Position numbers and translations under genes: made by a program. Below, piece after piece: positions 36,726 to 45,344 of a stretch of 64,000 nucleotides of DNA. The stretch comes from JADKAV01 sp963704075 (GTDB lineage: Bacteria > Actinomycetota > Actinomycetes > S36-B12 > UBA10799). Each line of letters starts with the position of its first letter. Position 1 is the stretch's first letter. The stretch is taken from positions 1-64,000 of the forward strand of contig CAVPGV010000010.1 of assembly GCA_963704075.1 (NCBI GenBank). Reading direction: 5' to 3'. The notes beneath the pieces were generated by a model. That model had not been told where the DNA came from. It saw only the letters and a list, made by a program, of their open reading frames with translations, and did not search any database.

Positions 36726-36800
36726 ATGACCCGTTGGTTGCGAAATGACCCCTAGATTGCGGGCTATCTGGCAACCAAGGGGCTATTCGGGCACTTGGCC
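36726..36800. repeat. Intergenic palindromic repeat related to the 9.1-kb tandem unit
   Basis: TTGCGAAATGACCC is present twice in tandem (from about 36719 and 36738). The second copy leads into GCGGGCTATCTGGCAACCA, matching GCGGGCCATCTGACAACCA in the units at 9101 and 9256. GTTGGTTGC and GGCAACCAAGGGG also pair as an inverted repeat. No gene lies in 36698-36931. Confidence 0.7.
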
Positions 36801-36929
36801 CCGTTGCGCGGGTGGCCCGGCCGCGAAATCGGGATTCGCCCGGACGCAGGCGCGGACCGAGATGACCCCGACGGCGCGCACAACAAACAGATCCCCCGGA
36901 CCGATACGGCCCGAGGGATCTGGCGACGG

Positions 36930-37005
<76 letters not shown>

Positions 37006-37036
37006 GCGTGGGATCAGGGTAGCAATGCCGGGACAC

Positions 37037-37828
37037 CTACTCGTTGACCGCCCGGGCCGTCTCGTACCCCGACGGATAGGCATACTCGTCGAGGCCGAGT
37101 TCGTCCTCCGCGTCCTGTCCGGAGCGCAGTGCCGCCGCCTGCTCGAGCATCCGCTCGGCAGTCCAGGGACCGTTCTCGTCGGAGTCGATCTCGCGGGGGA
37201 CGGCCGTGGCCCGCGGCGCCCGCAGGTAGGAGGGAACCGGCGCCTCGACCGGATCCCACGTGTCACGCCGTTGCGCCGAAGGAACACCGGTGGCTGCACG
37301 GGCGTCGCGACGGCGCCGCGCTTCTTGGGCACGCGCGCGAGCCCGGGACTGCGAGGCCAGCAGGTACACGTACCCGGCGAGCGCGGCGAGGGCCAACACG
37401 GCAACGGGCATCGGTACGAACCCGGCCACCAGGCCCAGCAGCGACACCAGGCTCACCACGGCCAACCCGGTGAGGATCCGCTTGCGACGAAGTGCGGCCG
37501 CGACACCGGCAGCTTCGCGGGACTCATGGTGCCGGGCACGCCGGCGGTGACCGTCCTCCGGGGAACCGACGAAGGGATCGATGCCGAGGTCAAGGTGTTG
37601 GTCGATCGCGGTGTCGGCCGGAGCGGTGTCCACCCGACCCGCCTGTGCACCGGGCATCGCGGCGACGTCGTGGGAGCGGTGGCGGCGCGCGGATACGGAT
37701 CGCAATGACCGGCGGAAGCGCTGCGTGGTGCGGGCGTCGCGGTACCGATCCGACGTCCCGAGCCAGCGGGGAAGGAGAACTACCGCCCACATGGCGATGA
37801 CTGCAGCGTAGAGAAGGCCTGTGAGCAC
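37037..37828 (-). CDS. sepX: Divisome membrane protein SepX/GlpR
   Basis: The 263-residue protein has an N-terminal membrane span (about 2-20, LTGLLYAAVIAMWAVVLLPRW), a basic linker, two more spans (about 117-157, LTGLAVVSLVSLLGLVAGF and AVLALAALAGYVYLLA) and a long cytosolic tail. This plan, and the gene order galU - moeA - rimJ - this gene, match actinobacterial SepX/GlpR. That protein is the membrane receptor for the gephyrin-like MoeA homologue Glp and links it to FtsZ. The function here is inferred from synteny and topology. Confidence 0.82.
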   Translation of the reverse strand: MLTGLLYAAVIAMWAVVLLPRWLGTSDRYRDARTTQRFRRSLRSVSARRHRSHDVAAMPGAQAGRVDTAPADTAIDQHLDLGIDPFVGSPEDGHRRRARHHESREAAGVAAALRRKRILTGLAVVSLVSLLGLVAGFVPMPVAVLALAALAGYVYLLASQSRARARAQEARRRRDARAATGVPSAQRRDTWDPVEAPVPSYLRAPRATAVPREIDSDENGPWTAERMLEQAAALRSGQDAEDELGLDEYAYPSGYETARAVNE

Positions 37829-37851
37829 GGCCTCAGCCTATGGTCCCGGAC

Positions 37852-38496
37852 CTAGCCAGACCCGGGATTTGCCCGGCGTGTTCCGTCCGAGCGCGCCCCC
37901 GGGATCCCGAACCGCTGCTCGTACCGGTCGGCCAGCGGCGCATCGAGTTCCTCGGCGGTCAAGGCGTAGCTGACGTGGTCGCGCCACTCGCCGTCGATGT
38001 GCAGGTACCGCTCGCGCACTCCCTCGTAGCGGAAGCCCAACTTCTCGACCACCCGGATGCTCGGCCGGTTCTCGGGCCGGATGTTGATCTCGATCCGGTG
38101 CAGTCCACCCATGAAGCAGTGATCGCTTGCCATCGCGACTGCCAGCGGCATCACCCCCGAACCGGCCACGTCACGGTCGAGCCAGTAGCCGATGTGCGCG
38201 CCGCGCAGTGAGCCGAGATGAAGCCCTCCGACGGTGACCTGACCACGGAACTTGCCGTCCACGTCGAGCGCGAACGGCAAGGTGGTCCCGGCCCGGGCGG
38301 CGGATCTCAGCGACCGCACCATCCCGCGGAAGGTCGTGGCCGCGTCGGTGGCCCCCGGCGGAAGCGTCGCGTCCCAAGGGCGCAGCCAGTCCATGTTGCG
38401 CGAGCGCACGGATTGCCACGCGTGCCGATCCCGGTACGACAGCGGACGCAGGCGAACGCCATGCCTGGCAAGGGTGGCCGGCCATAGGGCGTTCAC
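37852..38496 (-). CDS. rimJ: GNAT acetyltransferase, RimJ/RimL type
   Basis: The 214-residue protein carries LRPLSYRDRHAWQSVRSRN near the start and GYWLDRDVAGSGVMPLAVAM, the acetyl-CoA-binding region, followed by IEINIRPENRPSIRVVEKLGF and a YLHIDGEWRDHVSYAL ending. These fit RimJ/RimL enzymes, which acetylate N-termini of ribosomal proteins. The ATG overlaps the moeA stop as ATGA, and the gene lies 23 bp before sepX, so the four genes galU-moeA-rimJ-sepX probably form one operon. Confidence 0.9.
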   Translation of the reverse strand: MNALWPATLARHGVRLRPLSYRDRHAWQSVRSRNMDWLRPWDATLPPGATDAATTFRGMVRSLRSAARAGTTLPFALDVDGKFRGQVTVGGLHLGSLRGAHIGYWLDRDVAGSGVMPLAVAMASDHCFMGGLHRIEINIRPENRPSIRVVEKLGFRYEGVRERYLHIDGEWRDHVSYALTAEELDAPLADRYEQRFGIPGARSDGTRRANPGSG

Positions 38497-39675
38497 AGGG
38501 CACTCACCACGGCTGCCGTCACCACGTCGCCGCGCTCGTGGGCGGCCGGTCCCGGCGGAATCACCGCCAGGGCGTCGGCACGTGTCATGGCGCGGATTCC
38601 CGTGCCGATCGGGGTGGCACGCTCCCCGTCCAGTTCAACGGCCACGATCCTGGTGCTCTGCGGATCGGCGGCGACCGATTCGGTCAGTGTCACCTGCCGC
38701 CGGGCACCGAAGACATCGCCGTGCCCCATGAGCCTGCGGATCACGGGACGCACGAACAACTCGAACCCGACGAAGGCGGCCGTCGGCTCCCCGGGCAGTG
38801 CGATCAAAGGCACATTCGACGTCCCCAGCGACCCGGTGCCCTGAACCCGGCCGGGCTCCAGCGCGACCCGGGCGAAGTCGACGGTTCCCATCGTCGCCAG
38901 CACGGGCCGGAGCACATCGTCGGCCCCGTCTCCGATTCCGCCGGTGGTCACGACCATGTCGGCCCGGCCGAGCTGGTCGTCCAGGATCTTGCGCAGCAGG
39001 GCAGGATCGTCGGCGACGGGGCCCACCCGGTAGGACATCGCCCCGACTTCCACGACCGCGCACGCCAAGGCGACTCCGTTGACGTCCGGTTTGAACCCGC
39101 CCGTGGGGGCACCGCGCAGGCGGCCGGTGTCGACGAGTTCGCTACCGGTGGTGATCACTGCGATCCGGGGCCGCGGATACGCCGGGACCTTGCCGACCCC
39201 GATGGCCGCCAGCAGGGCGATCTCCCGGGAACCGAGCACCTGACCCGAGCGACAGCAGAGTGGCGCCTCGTTTGACCTGGCTGCCCGCACGCGCGATGTT
39301 CTGGCCCGAGGCCACTGACCTGCCCACACGCACGACCGGCGCACCCTGATCGGTGTTCGCCACCGGCAGGACACAATCGGCCCCGTAGGGCAGCGGGTCA
39401 CCGACCCCGACGCGGATCAGCGAACCTGGCACCAGGGCGGAACCGGCCGGGAACTCCCGCAGGGATAGCACTGAGGTGGGCGAGGCAATGGCGATGTCGC
39501 CGGACCGGGCTGCGTAGCCGGCCAGGGAGGCGCTGTGGAATGCCGGGATGTCCGAGGGCGCGGTGACGTCCACGGCCACCACGCAGCCGTTGGCATCCAG
39601 CAGGGGTAGGGCCAGCGGCTCCAACGGCCGGACCCGGCTCAGCACCACCTGCAGGTGCTCGGCAAGGCTGCGCAT
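38493..39675 (-). CDS. moeA: MoeA/gephyrin-like protein, probably Glp (frameshifted)
   Basis: MoeA inserts molybdate into molybdopterin; the Glp branch in actinobacteria instead acts in cell division with SepX/GlpR. The first frame has SDIPAFHSASLAGYAAR and PYGADCVLPVANT. The second has ITTGSELVDTGRL, PDVNGVALA, VVTTGGIGDGADDVLRPVL and LPGEPTAAFVGFELFVRPVI. One extra base in the run 39244-39246 separates them; correction gives SLGQVLGSREIALLAAIG and about 393 residues. It overlaps galU by one base and rimJ by four. Whether it keeps molybdenum activity cannot be told from sequence alone. Confidence 0.88.
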
Positions 39676-40586
39676 CAGTCGCCCGCGAACTCCGCGGACA
39701 CGACGAAGTCCCGCAGCCACGCCCGAAAGTCAGGACCGAGGTCGTCACGGGCACAGGCCAGGCGCACGGTCGCCTGCAGGTAGGACTGCTTGTCACCGGT
39801 GTCGTAGCGGCGCCCCTTGAAGATCACGCCATGCACTCCCCCGCCCTCACTGGCAGGCATCTGGGCCAATGTCTTCAACGCGTCGGTGAGCTGGATCTCG
39901 TCACCGCGTCCAGGCGGCGTGTTCCGCAGGACCTCGAAGACCGCCGGATCCAGCACGTACCGGCCGATGACGGCCAGGTTCGACGGAGCCGACTCGGTGT
40001 CGGGCTTCTCGACCAAGTCGTTGACCGTCACGGCCTCCGAACCGATGACCGGGGTCACCGCAGCACATCCGTACAGGTGGATCTGGGACTCGTGCACCTC
40101 CATCAGGCACAACACACTGCCGCCGAACTCCTCACGCACCGCCAGCATCTGCTCGAGCACGTAGTTGCCGGTGTCGATCAGGTCGTCGCCGAGCAGGACC
40201 GCGAAAGGCTCATCCCCCACGTGCATGTCGGCACACAGGACCGCATGACCCAGACCCCGCGGCTCGCCTTGGCGCACGTAGTGCACCTTCGCCAGTTCCG
40301 CGGCCGCCATCACCGACGCCAGCCGATCATGGTCGTTCTTCGTGAACAGAGTGCGTTCGAGCATGGGGTTGCGGTCGAAGTGGTCCTCGAGGGACGACTT
40401 GTTCCGCCCGGTGATGATCAGAACATCGTCGAGACCGGCGTCCACGGCCTCTTCGACCACGTACTGGATGGCTGGCCGGTCGACGACGGGCAGCATCTCC
40501 TTGGGGGTGGCTTTGGTCGCCGGCAGGAAGCGGGTACCTAGACCGGCGGCCGGAACAACGGCCTTCGTCACACGATTACTGGACAT
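39675..40586 (-). CDS. galU: UTP--glucose-1-phosphate uridylyltransferase
   Basis: GalU makes UDP-glucose for glycan and trehalose synthesis. VVPAAGLGTRFLPATKATPK is the nucleotide-binding start, followed by MLPVVDRPAIQYVVEEAVDAG, LGDDLIDTGNYVLEQM and VEKPDTESAPSNLAVIGRYV. The ATG at 40586 gives 303 residues; more upstream codons lack homology. It starts the galU-moeA-rimJ-sepX run. Confidence 0.97.
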   Translation of the reverse strand: MSSNRVTKAVVPAAGLGTRFLPATKATPKEMLPVVDRPAIQYVVEEAVDAGLDDVLIITGRNKSSLEDHFDRNPMLERTLFTKNDHDRLASVMAAAELAKVHYVRQGEPRGLGHAVLCADMHVGDEPFAVLLGDDLIDTGNYVLEQMLAVREEFGGSVLCLMEVHESQIHLYGCAAVTPVIGSEAVTVNDLVEKPDTESAPSNLAVIGRYVLDPAVFEVLRNTPPGRGDEIQLTDALKTLAQMPASEGGGVHGVIFKGRRYDTGDKQSYLQATVRLACARDDLGPDFRAWLRDFVVSAEFAGD

Positions 40587-40623
40587 GCGCCGAGCGTAGT
40601 GCGACCGGGTGGTCGCGGTCGCA

Positions 40624-41343
40624 TCAGGCGTCGCGGCGCCGCAGTAGAACCAGTCCGACCAGCAGCAGGCCCACCATCCAGGCAGCCCACACTCCGGCCG
40701 ACAGGGCGACATCCACGCCGGAGAACCACGACTGCATGGAGGCCAGCGGCAGGACCGACGGCAACCATTCGAGCCGGGCCCCCAACAGACCGATCACGGC
40801 CTGTTCGAGCAGCAGCAGGATCAACGGTCCGATGATGCCCAGCGGGTGATTGCGCGTGATCAGAGTGATGCTGAAGGCCAGCAGTGCGTACGTCAGGGCG
40901 AACACCGCCACCTGCCAGGCGACTGTGGCCCAGGTCTGACCCCCGGAAGCTGTCTCGCCGAGCAGGACGAGCAAGGCGTATCCCGCGGCCGCGGCGAGTG
41001 CCACCACGATCAGCGTCAGCACGACAGTGGTGAAGAGTTTCGCGAAGAAGACGCCGAACCGCCCCGGAAACGCGGTGAGGGTCAAGCGGATCGTGCCGTA
41101 CCGGTACTCGTGGCCGAATGCCATCGCCCCGAGGCTTGCGACCAGGACGATCACGATCGGGTTGCCGAGCAGCGCTCCGGAGACCAGGTCGGTCGTCGGA
41201 ATCTTGTCCAGGCCCTCGTCGAAGTCGTCGGCGAACGTACCGAGGTAGGCGAAAGCGGCGGCGGCGAGGATCACGAACAGGGACGTGATCCAGGTGGTCC
41301 GGATGCTCTTGGCACGACGCCACTCGAAGGTCAGCAACTCCAT
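40624..41343 (-). CDS. ABC-2 type transporter permease
   Basis: The 239-residue protein opens with LLTFEWRRAKSIRTTWITSLF and has six hydrophobic segments, roughly at 20-38, 60-78, 100-130, 145-165, 170-190 and 212-234. The YRYGTIRLTLTAFPGR stretch near residue 80 is typical of ABC-2 permeases that pair with single ATPases for drug or lipid export. Its ATG overlaps the stop of the ATPase gene (TGATG), so the two form one transporter. The substrate is unknown. Confidence 0.9.
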   Translation of the reverse strand: MELLTFEWRRAKSIRTTWITSLFVILAAAAFAYLGTFADDFDEGLDKIPTTDLVSGALLGNPIVIVLVASLGAMAFGHEYRYGTIRLTLTAFPGRFGVFFAKLFTTVVLTLIVVALAAAAGYALLVLLGETASGGQTWATVAWQVAVFALTYALLAFSITLITRNHPLGIIGPLILLLLEQAVIGLLGARLEWLPSVLPLASMQSWFSGVDVALSAGVWAAWMVGLLLVGLVLLRRRDA

Positions 41344-42264
41344 CAGGCGACACCTCCGCCGATCCGGAAGTCCTGACCCGACTCGGTGAGTTCCAGGAAC
41401 GCCTGCTCGAGACTGGCCGTGCGCTTGGTCAGTTCGGAGACGGGCAGGCCGTGGCGGAAGGCGATGTCACCCACCCGGTCGGTGCTCGCGTCACTGACGG
41501 CGAGTGCGTCGGACGATTCCAGTCGTACCGCGTCAGCGCCGAGTTCCTCGGTGAGCGCGGCGGCCAGTTCGTCCACCCGTGGCGAGCGGACCAGCACGTC
41601 GTTGGTGGTCGAGCGGTTGACGAGATCCTCCGACGGACTCATCGGCCAACAGCCGGCCCTTGGCGATGACGACCACGTGGTCGGCCATGACCTCCATCTC
41701 GCTGAGCAGATGGCTGGAGACCAGAACCGTGCGCCCCTGGGAGGCGTAGTACTTCAGGTAGTCCCGCAGCCAGTGGATCGACTGCGGATCCAGGCCGTTG
41801 GCGGGCTCGTCGAGCAGCAGCACGTCGGGTTCGGCCAGGATCGCGGTCGCGAGCCCGAGGCGCTGCCCCATCCCCAGCGAGAAGCCCTTCGGCTTCTTCT
41901 TCGCCACCGACTCCAAGCCCATGAGCGAGATCACTTCCTCGACCCGGGCCCGACTGGTCCGACTCGCGGCAGCCAGCATCCGCAGATGCGCCCGTGCGCT
42001 GCGGCTGGGGTGGAAGAACTTCGCGTCGAGGTGTGCACCCACCACCTTCGGCGCATGGGAGTGCAGTGCCAGGGGTTTGCCGTCCCACAAAGTCACGCCG
42101 CGCCCCGAGTCCAGGCCGAGCATCAACCGCAGAGTCGTGGACTTGCCCGAACCGTTCGGACCCAGGAAGCCCGTGACCTGCCCTGGACGGACCTGGAAAC
42201 TCAGATCATCGACAGCCACCGTCCTCCCGTAGGTCTTGTGCAGATTGGACGCAGTGACGATCAC
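41343..42264 (-). CDS. ABC transporter ATP-binding protein (frameshifted)
   Basis: The Walker A motif GFLGPNGSGKSTTLRL, the signature FSLGMGQRLGLA, Walker B DVLLLDEPANGLDP and the switch HLLSEMEVMAD are all present. One extra base near 41630 separates RLLADESV from EDLVNRSTTNDVLVRSP. After correction the protein is about 306 residues with the C-terminal domain common in these drug/lantibiotic exporters. The GTG at 42264, preceded by GAGGGG, is the likely start. It is coupled to the permease. Confidence 0.93.
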
Positions 42265-42346
42265 GAAGGGACCCCTCGGTCGATGCAGAACGGACAGCCC
42301 CGAAAATAGTCGATAGGCCCGACAGAATCCGCCAGGAGGCACCGAC

Positions 42347-42670
42347 ATGCCGACATACCTCTACAAGTGCACCGAGTGCGGCCACCGCTTCGAGCACGCG
42401 CAGGGCTTCCACGACGACCCGCTGGAGATCTGCCCGGACTGCGGCGGGGTGGTGCGACGCGTGATCGGAAATGTGGGTGTCTCCTTCAAGGGCTCCGGGT
42501 TCTATCGCACGGACTCGCGGGCCGAGAGCCGCAGCAAGTCGACGAAGAGCCCCTCGTCCAGCGACACGAAATCCGACGCCGGCGCGAAACCGGAGAAGAC
42601 AGCGGCCAAGGAGTCGTCGAGCGGGTCCACGTCCGGTTCGTCGTCGTCGTCGGACAGTTCCAAGAAATAG
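42347..42670 (+). CDS. FmdB-family zinc ribbon protein
   Basis: The 107-residue protein begins MPTYLYKCTECGHRFEHAQG and continues EICPDCGGVVRRVIG, giving two CxxC pairs of a small zinc ribbon. After about residue 55 it is a low-complexity Ser/Lys/Ala tail. FmdB-like proteins were named for a formamidase locus and are widespread regulators of unclear role. It is divergent from the ABC exporter. The start follows GGAGGC. Confidence 0.93.
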   Translation: MPTYLYKCTECGHRFEHAQGFHDDPLEICPDCGGVVRRVIGNVGVSFKGSGFYRTDSRAESRSKSTKSPSSSDTKSDAGAKPEKTAAKESSSGSTSGSSSSSDSSKK

Positions 42671-42709
42671 CCGGGAAGGCCTTTCTTCGACTCTCGGGTG
42701 TGCATGGTT

Positions 42710-42817
42710 GAGGGCGGCGACCCTCGCCTGGTGGGCGACATTGTTGGGCACTCACAAGGCCGAAACCCCCCAACAACACCGCCCTGGTCACCGGGGGACC
42801 CCAACAACACCGCCCTC
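42710..42817. repeat. 108-bp palindromic intergenic element, copy 1
   Basis: The element starts GAGGGCGG and ends CCGCCCTC. Inside, TTGTTGGG pairs with CCCAACAA, and CCCCAACAACACCGCCCT is present twice near the right end. A second element of exactly the same length lies at 53334-53441. The gap 42671-42886 has no other feature. Confidence 0.88.
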
Positions 42818-42886
42818 ACCGTGGGCGTCCACCCGACGCATCAACCCCCGCCGCAAACGGTGAGCTGTGGATGACCAAAAACCTCA

Positions 42887-43504
42887 GTGGCCGAATCCGC
42901 CTACCGTCGTGGGGTGGCGATTGATTCCTGGCGACTTCAGCGGCGATGGCGGCGCATCCAGCGCCCCTTGGCCGCATCACTCATCGTTGTGGGCGGTGTT
43001 CTCGTGTGGGTTCAGCAGCATGGTCCGGCACCCACTGTGGCGACGGTGGTGGCGACGGTCGACATGTCGGCCGGACATATCGTCGGCTCCTCGGACCTGC
43101 AGGTCGTGGGGTGGCCGGCGGACGCACACCCCGCCCCGGCGGCGAGTTCGCCGGAGATGCTTCTCGGTCGTCGCGCAACGGCTCCCATCAGAGCCGGCGA
43201 GCCCCTGACCGATCAACGTGTGGTCGGTCCCAGTGTGCTGGCGGCGACCGGACCCGGCCTGGTCGCGATCGCGCTGAGACCCGATCCGCTGACGTCCTCC
43301 GGGGTCATACGGCCTGGCGACCGCGTGAACCTTGTCGGGCAGACCGACACCGGCCCCCGCACCCTCGTGCAGGGCGCATCCGTGCTCACGCTGACCGAGG
43401 AGTCCGGGACCGTGCTGGCAGTGCCGGGCACATCAGCGGCCGCAGTCATGCAGGCAGCCGCGACGGATTCGATCGCAATGGTGTTGCTCGCCGACGACCA
43501 ATAG
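42887..43504 (+). CDS. SAF-domain protein, CpaB/RcpC-like
   Basis: The 205-residue product has one membrane span (about 29-43, PLAASLIVVGGVLVWV) and a following SAF fold with VDMSAGHIVGSSDLQVV, MLLGRRATAPIRAGEPLTDQ and GVIRPGDRVNLVGQ. This is the layout of CpaB/RcpC Flp-pilus assembly proteins. No other pilus genes are nearby, so the true role is open. GTG 42887 is the likely start; GTG 42914 is an alternative. It lies 10 bp upstream of the ferritin gene. Confidence 0.82.
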   Translation: MAESAYRRGVAIDSWRLQRRWRRIQRPLAASLIVVGGVLVWVQQHGPAPTVATVVATVDMSAGHIVGSSDLQVVGWPADAHPAPAASSPEMLLGRRATAPIRAGEPLTDQRVVGPSVLAATGPGLVAIALRPDPLTSSGVIRPGDRVNLVGQTDTGPRTLVQGASVLTLTEESGTVLAVPGTSAAAVMQAAATDSIAMVLLADDQ

Positions 43505-43514
43505 GCTGGTCCTC

Positions 43515-44057
43515 GTGCCCCTCACAAGTGTCAACAGACTCCTGATCGAGCAGATCGAACACGAGTTCACGGCCTCGCAGCAGTACACGGCGTTCGCTGT
43601 CTGGTTCGACCAGCAAGCACTCCCGCAACTTGCCCAACGGTTCTACGAGCAAGCACTCGAGGAACGCAACCACGCGATGATGATCGTTGCCTACCTGCTC
43701 GACCGGGACATCGACGTCACGTTGCCGGCGATTCCTGCACTCGCGCCGATCCCGGACTCCGTGACCGGCATCCTCGAGTTCTCCGTCGAACAGGAACAGG
43801 CGGTCACTCGCCAGTTCGAACAGATCATTGCCGCGGCCCGGAGCGACCAGGACTACCTCGCCGAGCAGTTCACGCACTGGTTCCTCAAGGAGCAGGTGGA
43901 GGAGGTGTCCAGCATGTCGACTCTGCTGCAGGTGGCCACCAGGTGCGGCGACAACCTGATGCTGCTCGAGGACTACCTCGCCCGCGAGGTACTGGACTCG
44001 GGTTCGGATCCGACCGCACCGCGGGCGGCGGGCGGCGCTGCGGCCCTGCTGGCCTGA
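43515..44057 (+). CDS. Ferritin (BfrB type)
   Basis: The 180-residue protein is a four-helix ferritin. Ferroxidase-type ligands are visible in EHEFTASQQYTAFAVWF (E, Y), ALEERNHAMMIVAYLL (E-x-x-H), EQEQAVTRQFEQI and FLKEQVEEVSSM. Such proteins store iron as ferric mineral inside a 24-subunit shell. The start GTG at 43515 lies just after the SAF gene, and both may share a transcript. Confidence 0.93.
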   Translation: MPLTSVNRLLIEQIEHEFTASQQYTAFAVWFDQQALPQLAQRFYEQALEERNHAMMIVAYLLDRDIDVTLPAIPALAPIPDSVTGILEFSVEQEQAVTRQFEQIIAAARSDQDYLAEQFTHWFLKEQVEEVSSMSTLLQVATRCGDNLMLLEDYLAREVLDSGSDPTAPRAAGGAAALLA

Positions 44058-44270
44058 CCGCGGCCGAGCACAGGAAGCCCTCAGTCCCGGTCGTGGTGGG
44101 GTGGTCGCGCAGCGAGCAGATCCGCGTCGGTCGACTCGTGCCCCCCTGACTCGTCCTGGGTGATCTGCGGGTCGAGGTCGATCTCGAGGTTCAGTTTGCG
44201 TGCCACCGTGCCAGGATACGCCGAGTGCGGGGCACGGCCGTGGCGCGAGTCGCCGCCGGGTTACCCTCGA

Positions 44271-45118
44271 ATGGTGCGCCGGAGTTTCTCAGCTGTCTGC
44301 TTGGCAGCCCTGATCGCGGGTCTTCCCGCCGCGGCCTGGGCCGATGACACGGTCACGGACCCGACCCCGACGGCCGAGCCGACAGCCGAACCGGACCCGA
44401 CCCCGACGCCGAGCCGACAGCCGAACCGGAACCGACAGCCAAGCCGAAGAAGCTCCCCCGACGGCTGGTGATCGGTGAGTCCCGCCGAGGTCTGCCGATC
44501 GTGGCGAAGCGACAGGGCCGCGCCGACGCCAAACGGGTCCTGCTGGTCCTCGGTCAGATGCACGGGGATGAGCCGTATGGCCGCTACGTGGTGGATCAGG
44601 TCCGCAAGCTCAAGCCCCGCAAGAACACGGCGGTCTGGACCATCCGGACCATGAACCCCGACGGTGCGAGGTTGCGCACCCGCCGCAACGCCAGCCGGGT
44701 GGACCTGAACCGCAACTTCCCGGACAACTGGCAGGCCGGCGATCCAGGATCTCTGTTCTACGCCGGTCCGCGGCCGGCCAGTGAACCGGAGACCCGGGCG
44801 TTCATGGCGGGTGCCCAGCAGATCCAGCCGGATGCGGTGGTTTCCTACCATCAACGTGCGAATGTGATCGATCGCGGAGCCCGCAAGAAGACCCGCAAAT
44901 GGGTTAAACGCCTCAGCCGTGACCTTCGGCTGCCGATCAGCCGGGTCTCCTGCGTCACGAAGTGCGTCGGCACGATGTCGGGCTGGTTCAACACGCAGTT
45001 CCGCGGCTGGGCCGTGACCGTCGAATTGCCGGCCCGGGTGTCTGTGCCACGGCAGAGGTCGATGGCCCGAGCGATGATCCGGCTGGCACCGGACCTCAAA
45101 CCCACTGCCAAGCGCTAA
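44271..45118 (+). CDS. Secreted M14-type zinc carboxypeptidase (frameshifted)
   Basis: A signal peptide (FSAVCLAALIAGLPAAAWA) precedes a Pro/Thr/Glu-rich linker in which PTAEPTAEP recurs. The catalytic domain carries GQMHGDEP (zinc H-x-x-E), VDLNRNFPDNW, the later zinc His in VVSYHQRA, and the catalytic Glu in AVTVELP. In the linker the second copy of a DNA repeat lacks one G near 44408 compared with the first; adding it joins both halves into about 282 residues. This is one of two deletions among the frameshifts. It probably trims peptides at the cell surface. Confidence 0.85.
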
Positions 45119-45124
45119 CTGCTT

Positions 45125-45270
45125 CCATCAAAGCGGGGCCGCGAACGGGCCCTCCGGCCCCGGTCTGTTGGCAGGCGACTGAATTTTGCCCCTTTTGCGA
45201 GGTTTCGGCCATCAAAGCAGGGCCGGATATGCGATTTTGCGCGGTCGGCGGGCCAGTTTTGATGGCGGCC
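45125..45270. repeat. Repeats of CCATCAAAGC-GGGCC
   Basis: CCATCAAAGCGGGGCC at 45125-45140 is followed by a close copy at 45209-45224. An inverted relative lies at 45251-45270 (GGCCAGTTTTGATGGCGGCC). The second copy and the inverted one form a hairpin. No gene lies in 45119-45344. Confidence 0.65.
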
Positions 45271-45288
45271 ACCCAGCCCACACCACGA

Positions 45289-45327
45289 CGAAGCCCCCGG
45301 TGCGCAGGTTGCGAACCGGGGGCTTCG
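45289..45327 (-). terminator. Terminator after the dioxygenase-like gene
   Basis: CGAAGCCCCCGGT at 45289-45301 and its exact complement at 45315-45327 form a 13-bp stem with a 13-base loop, 17 bp past the stop of the minus-strand gene. Confidence 0.85.
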
Positions 45328-45344
45328 GACGGTCGAACGGTGGA

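Noticed and set aside
42887..43504. CpaB-like gene as part of a Flp pilus or secretion system
   Set aside because: No ATPase, TadB/C, pilin or prepilin peptidase gene is near; the neighbours are FmdB and ferritin.
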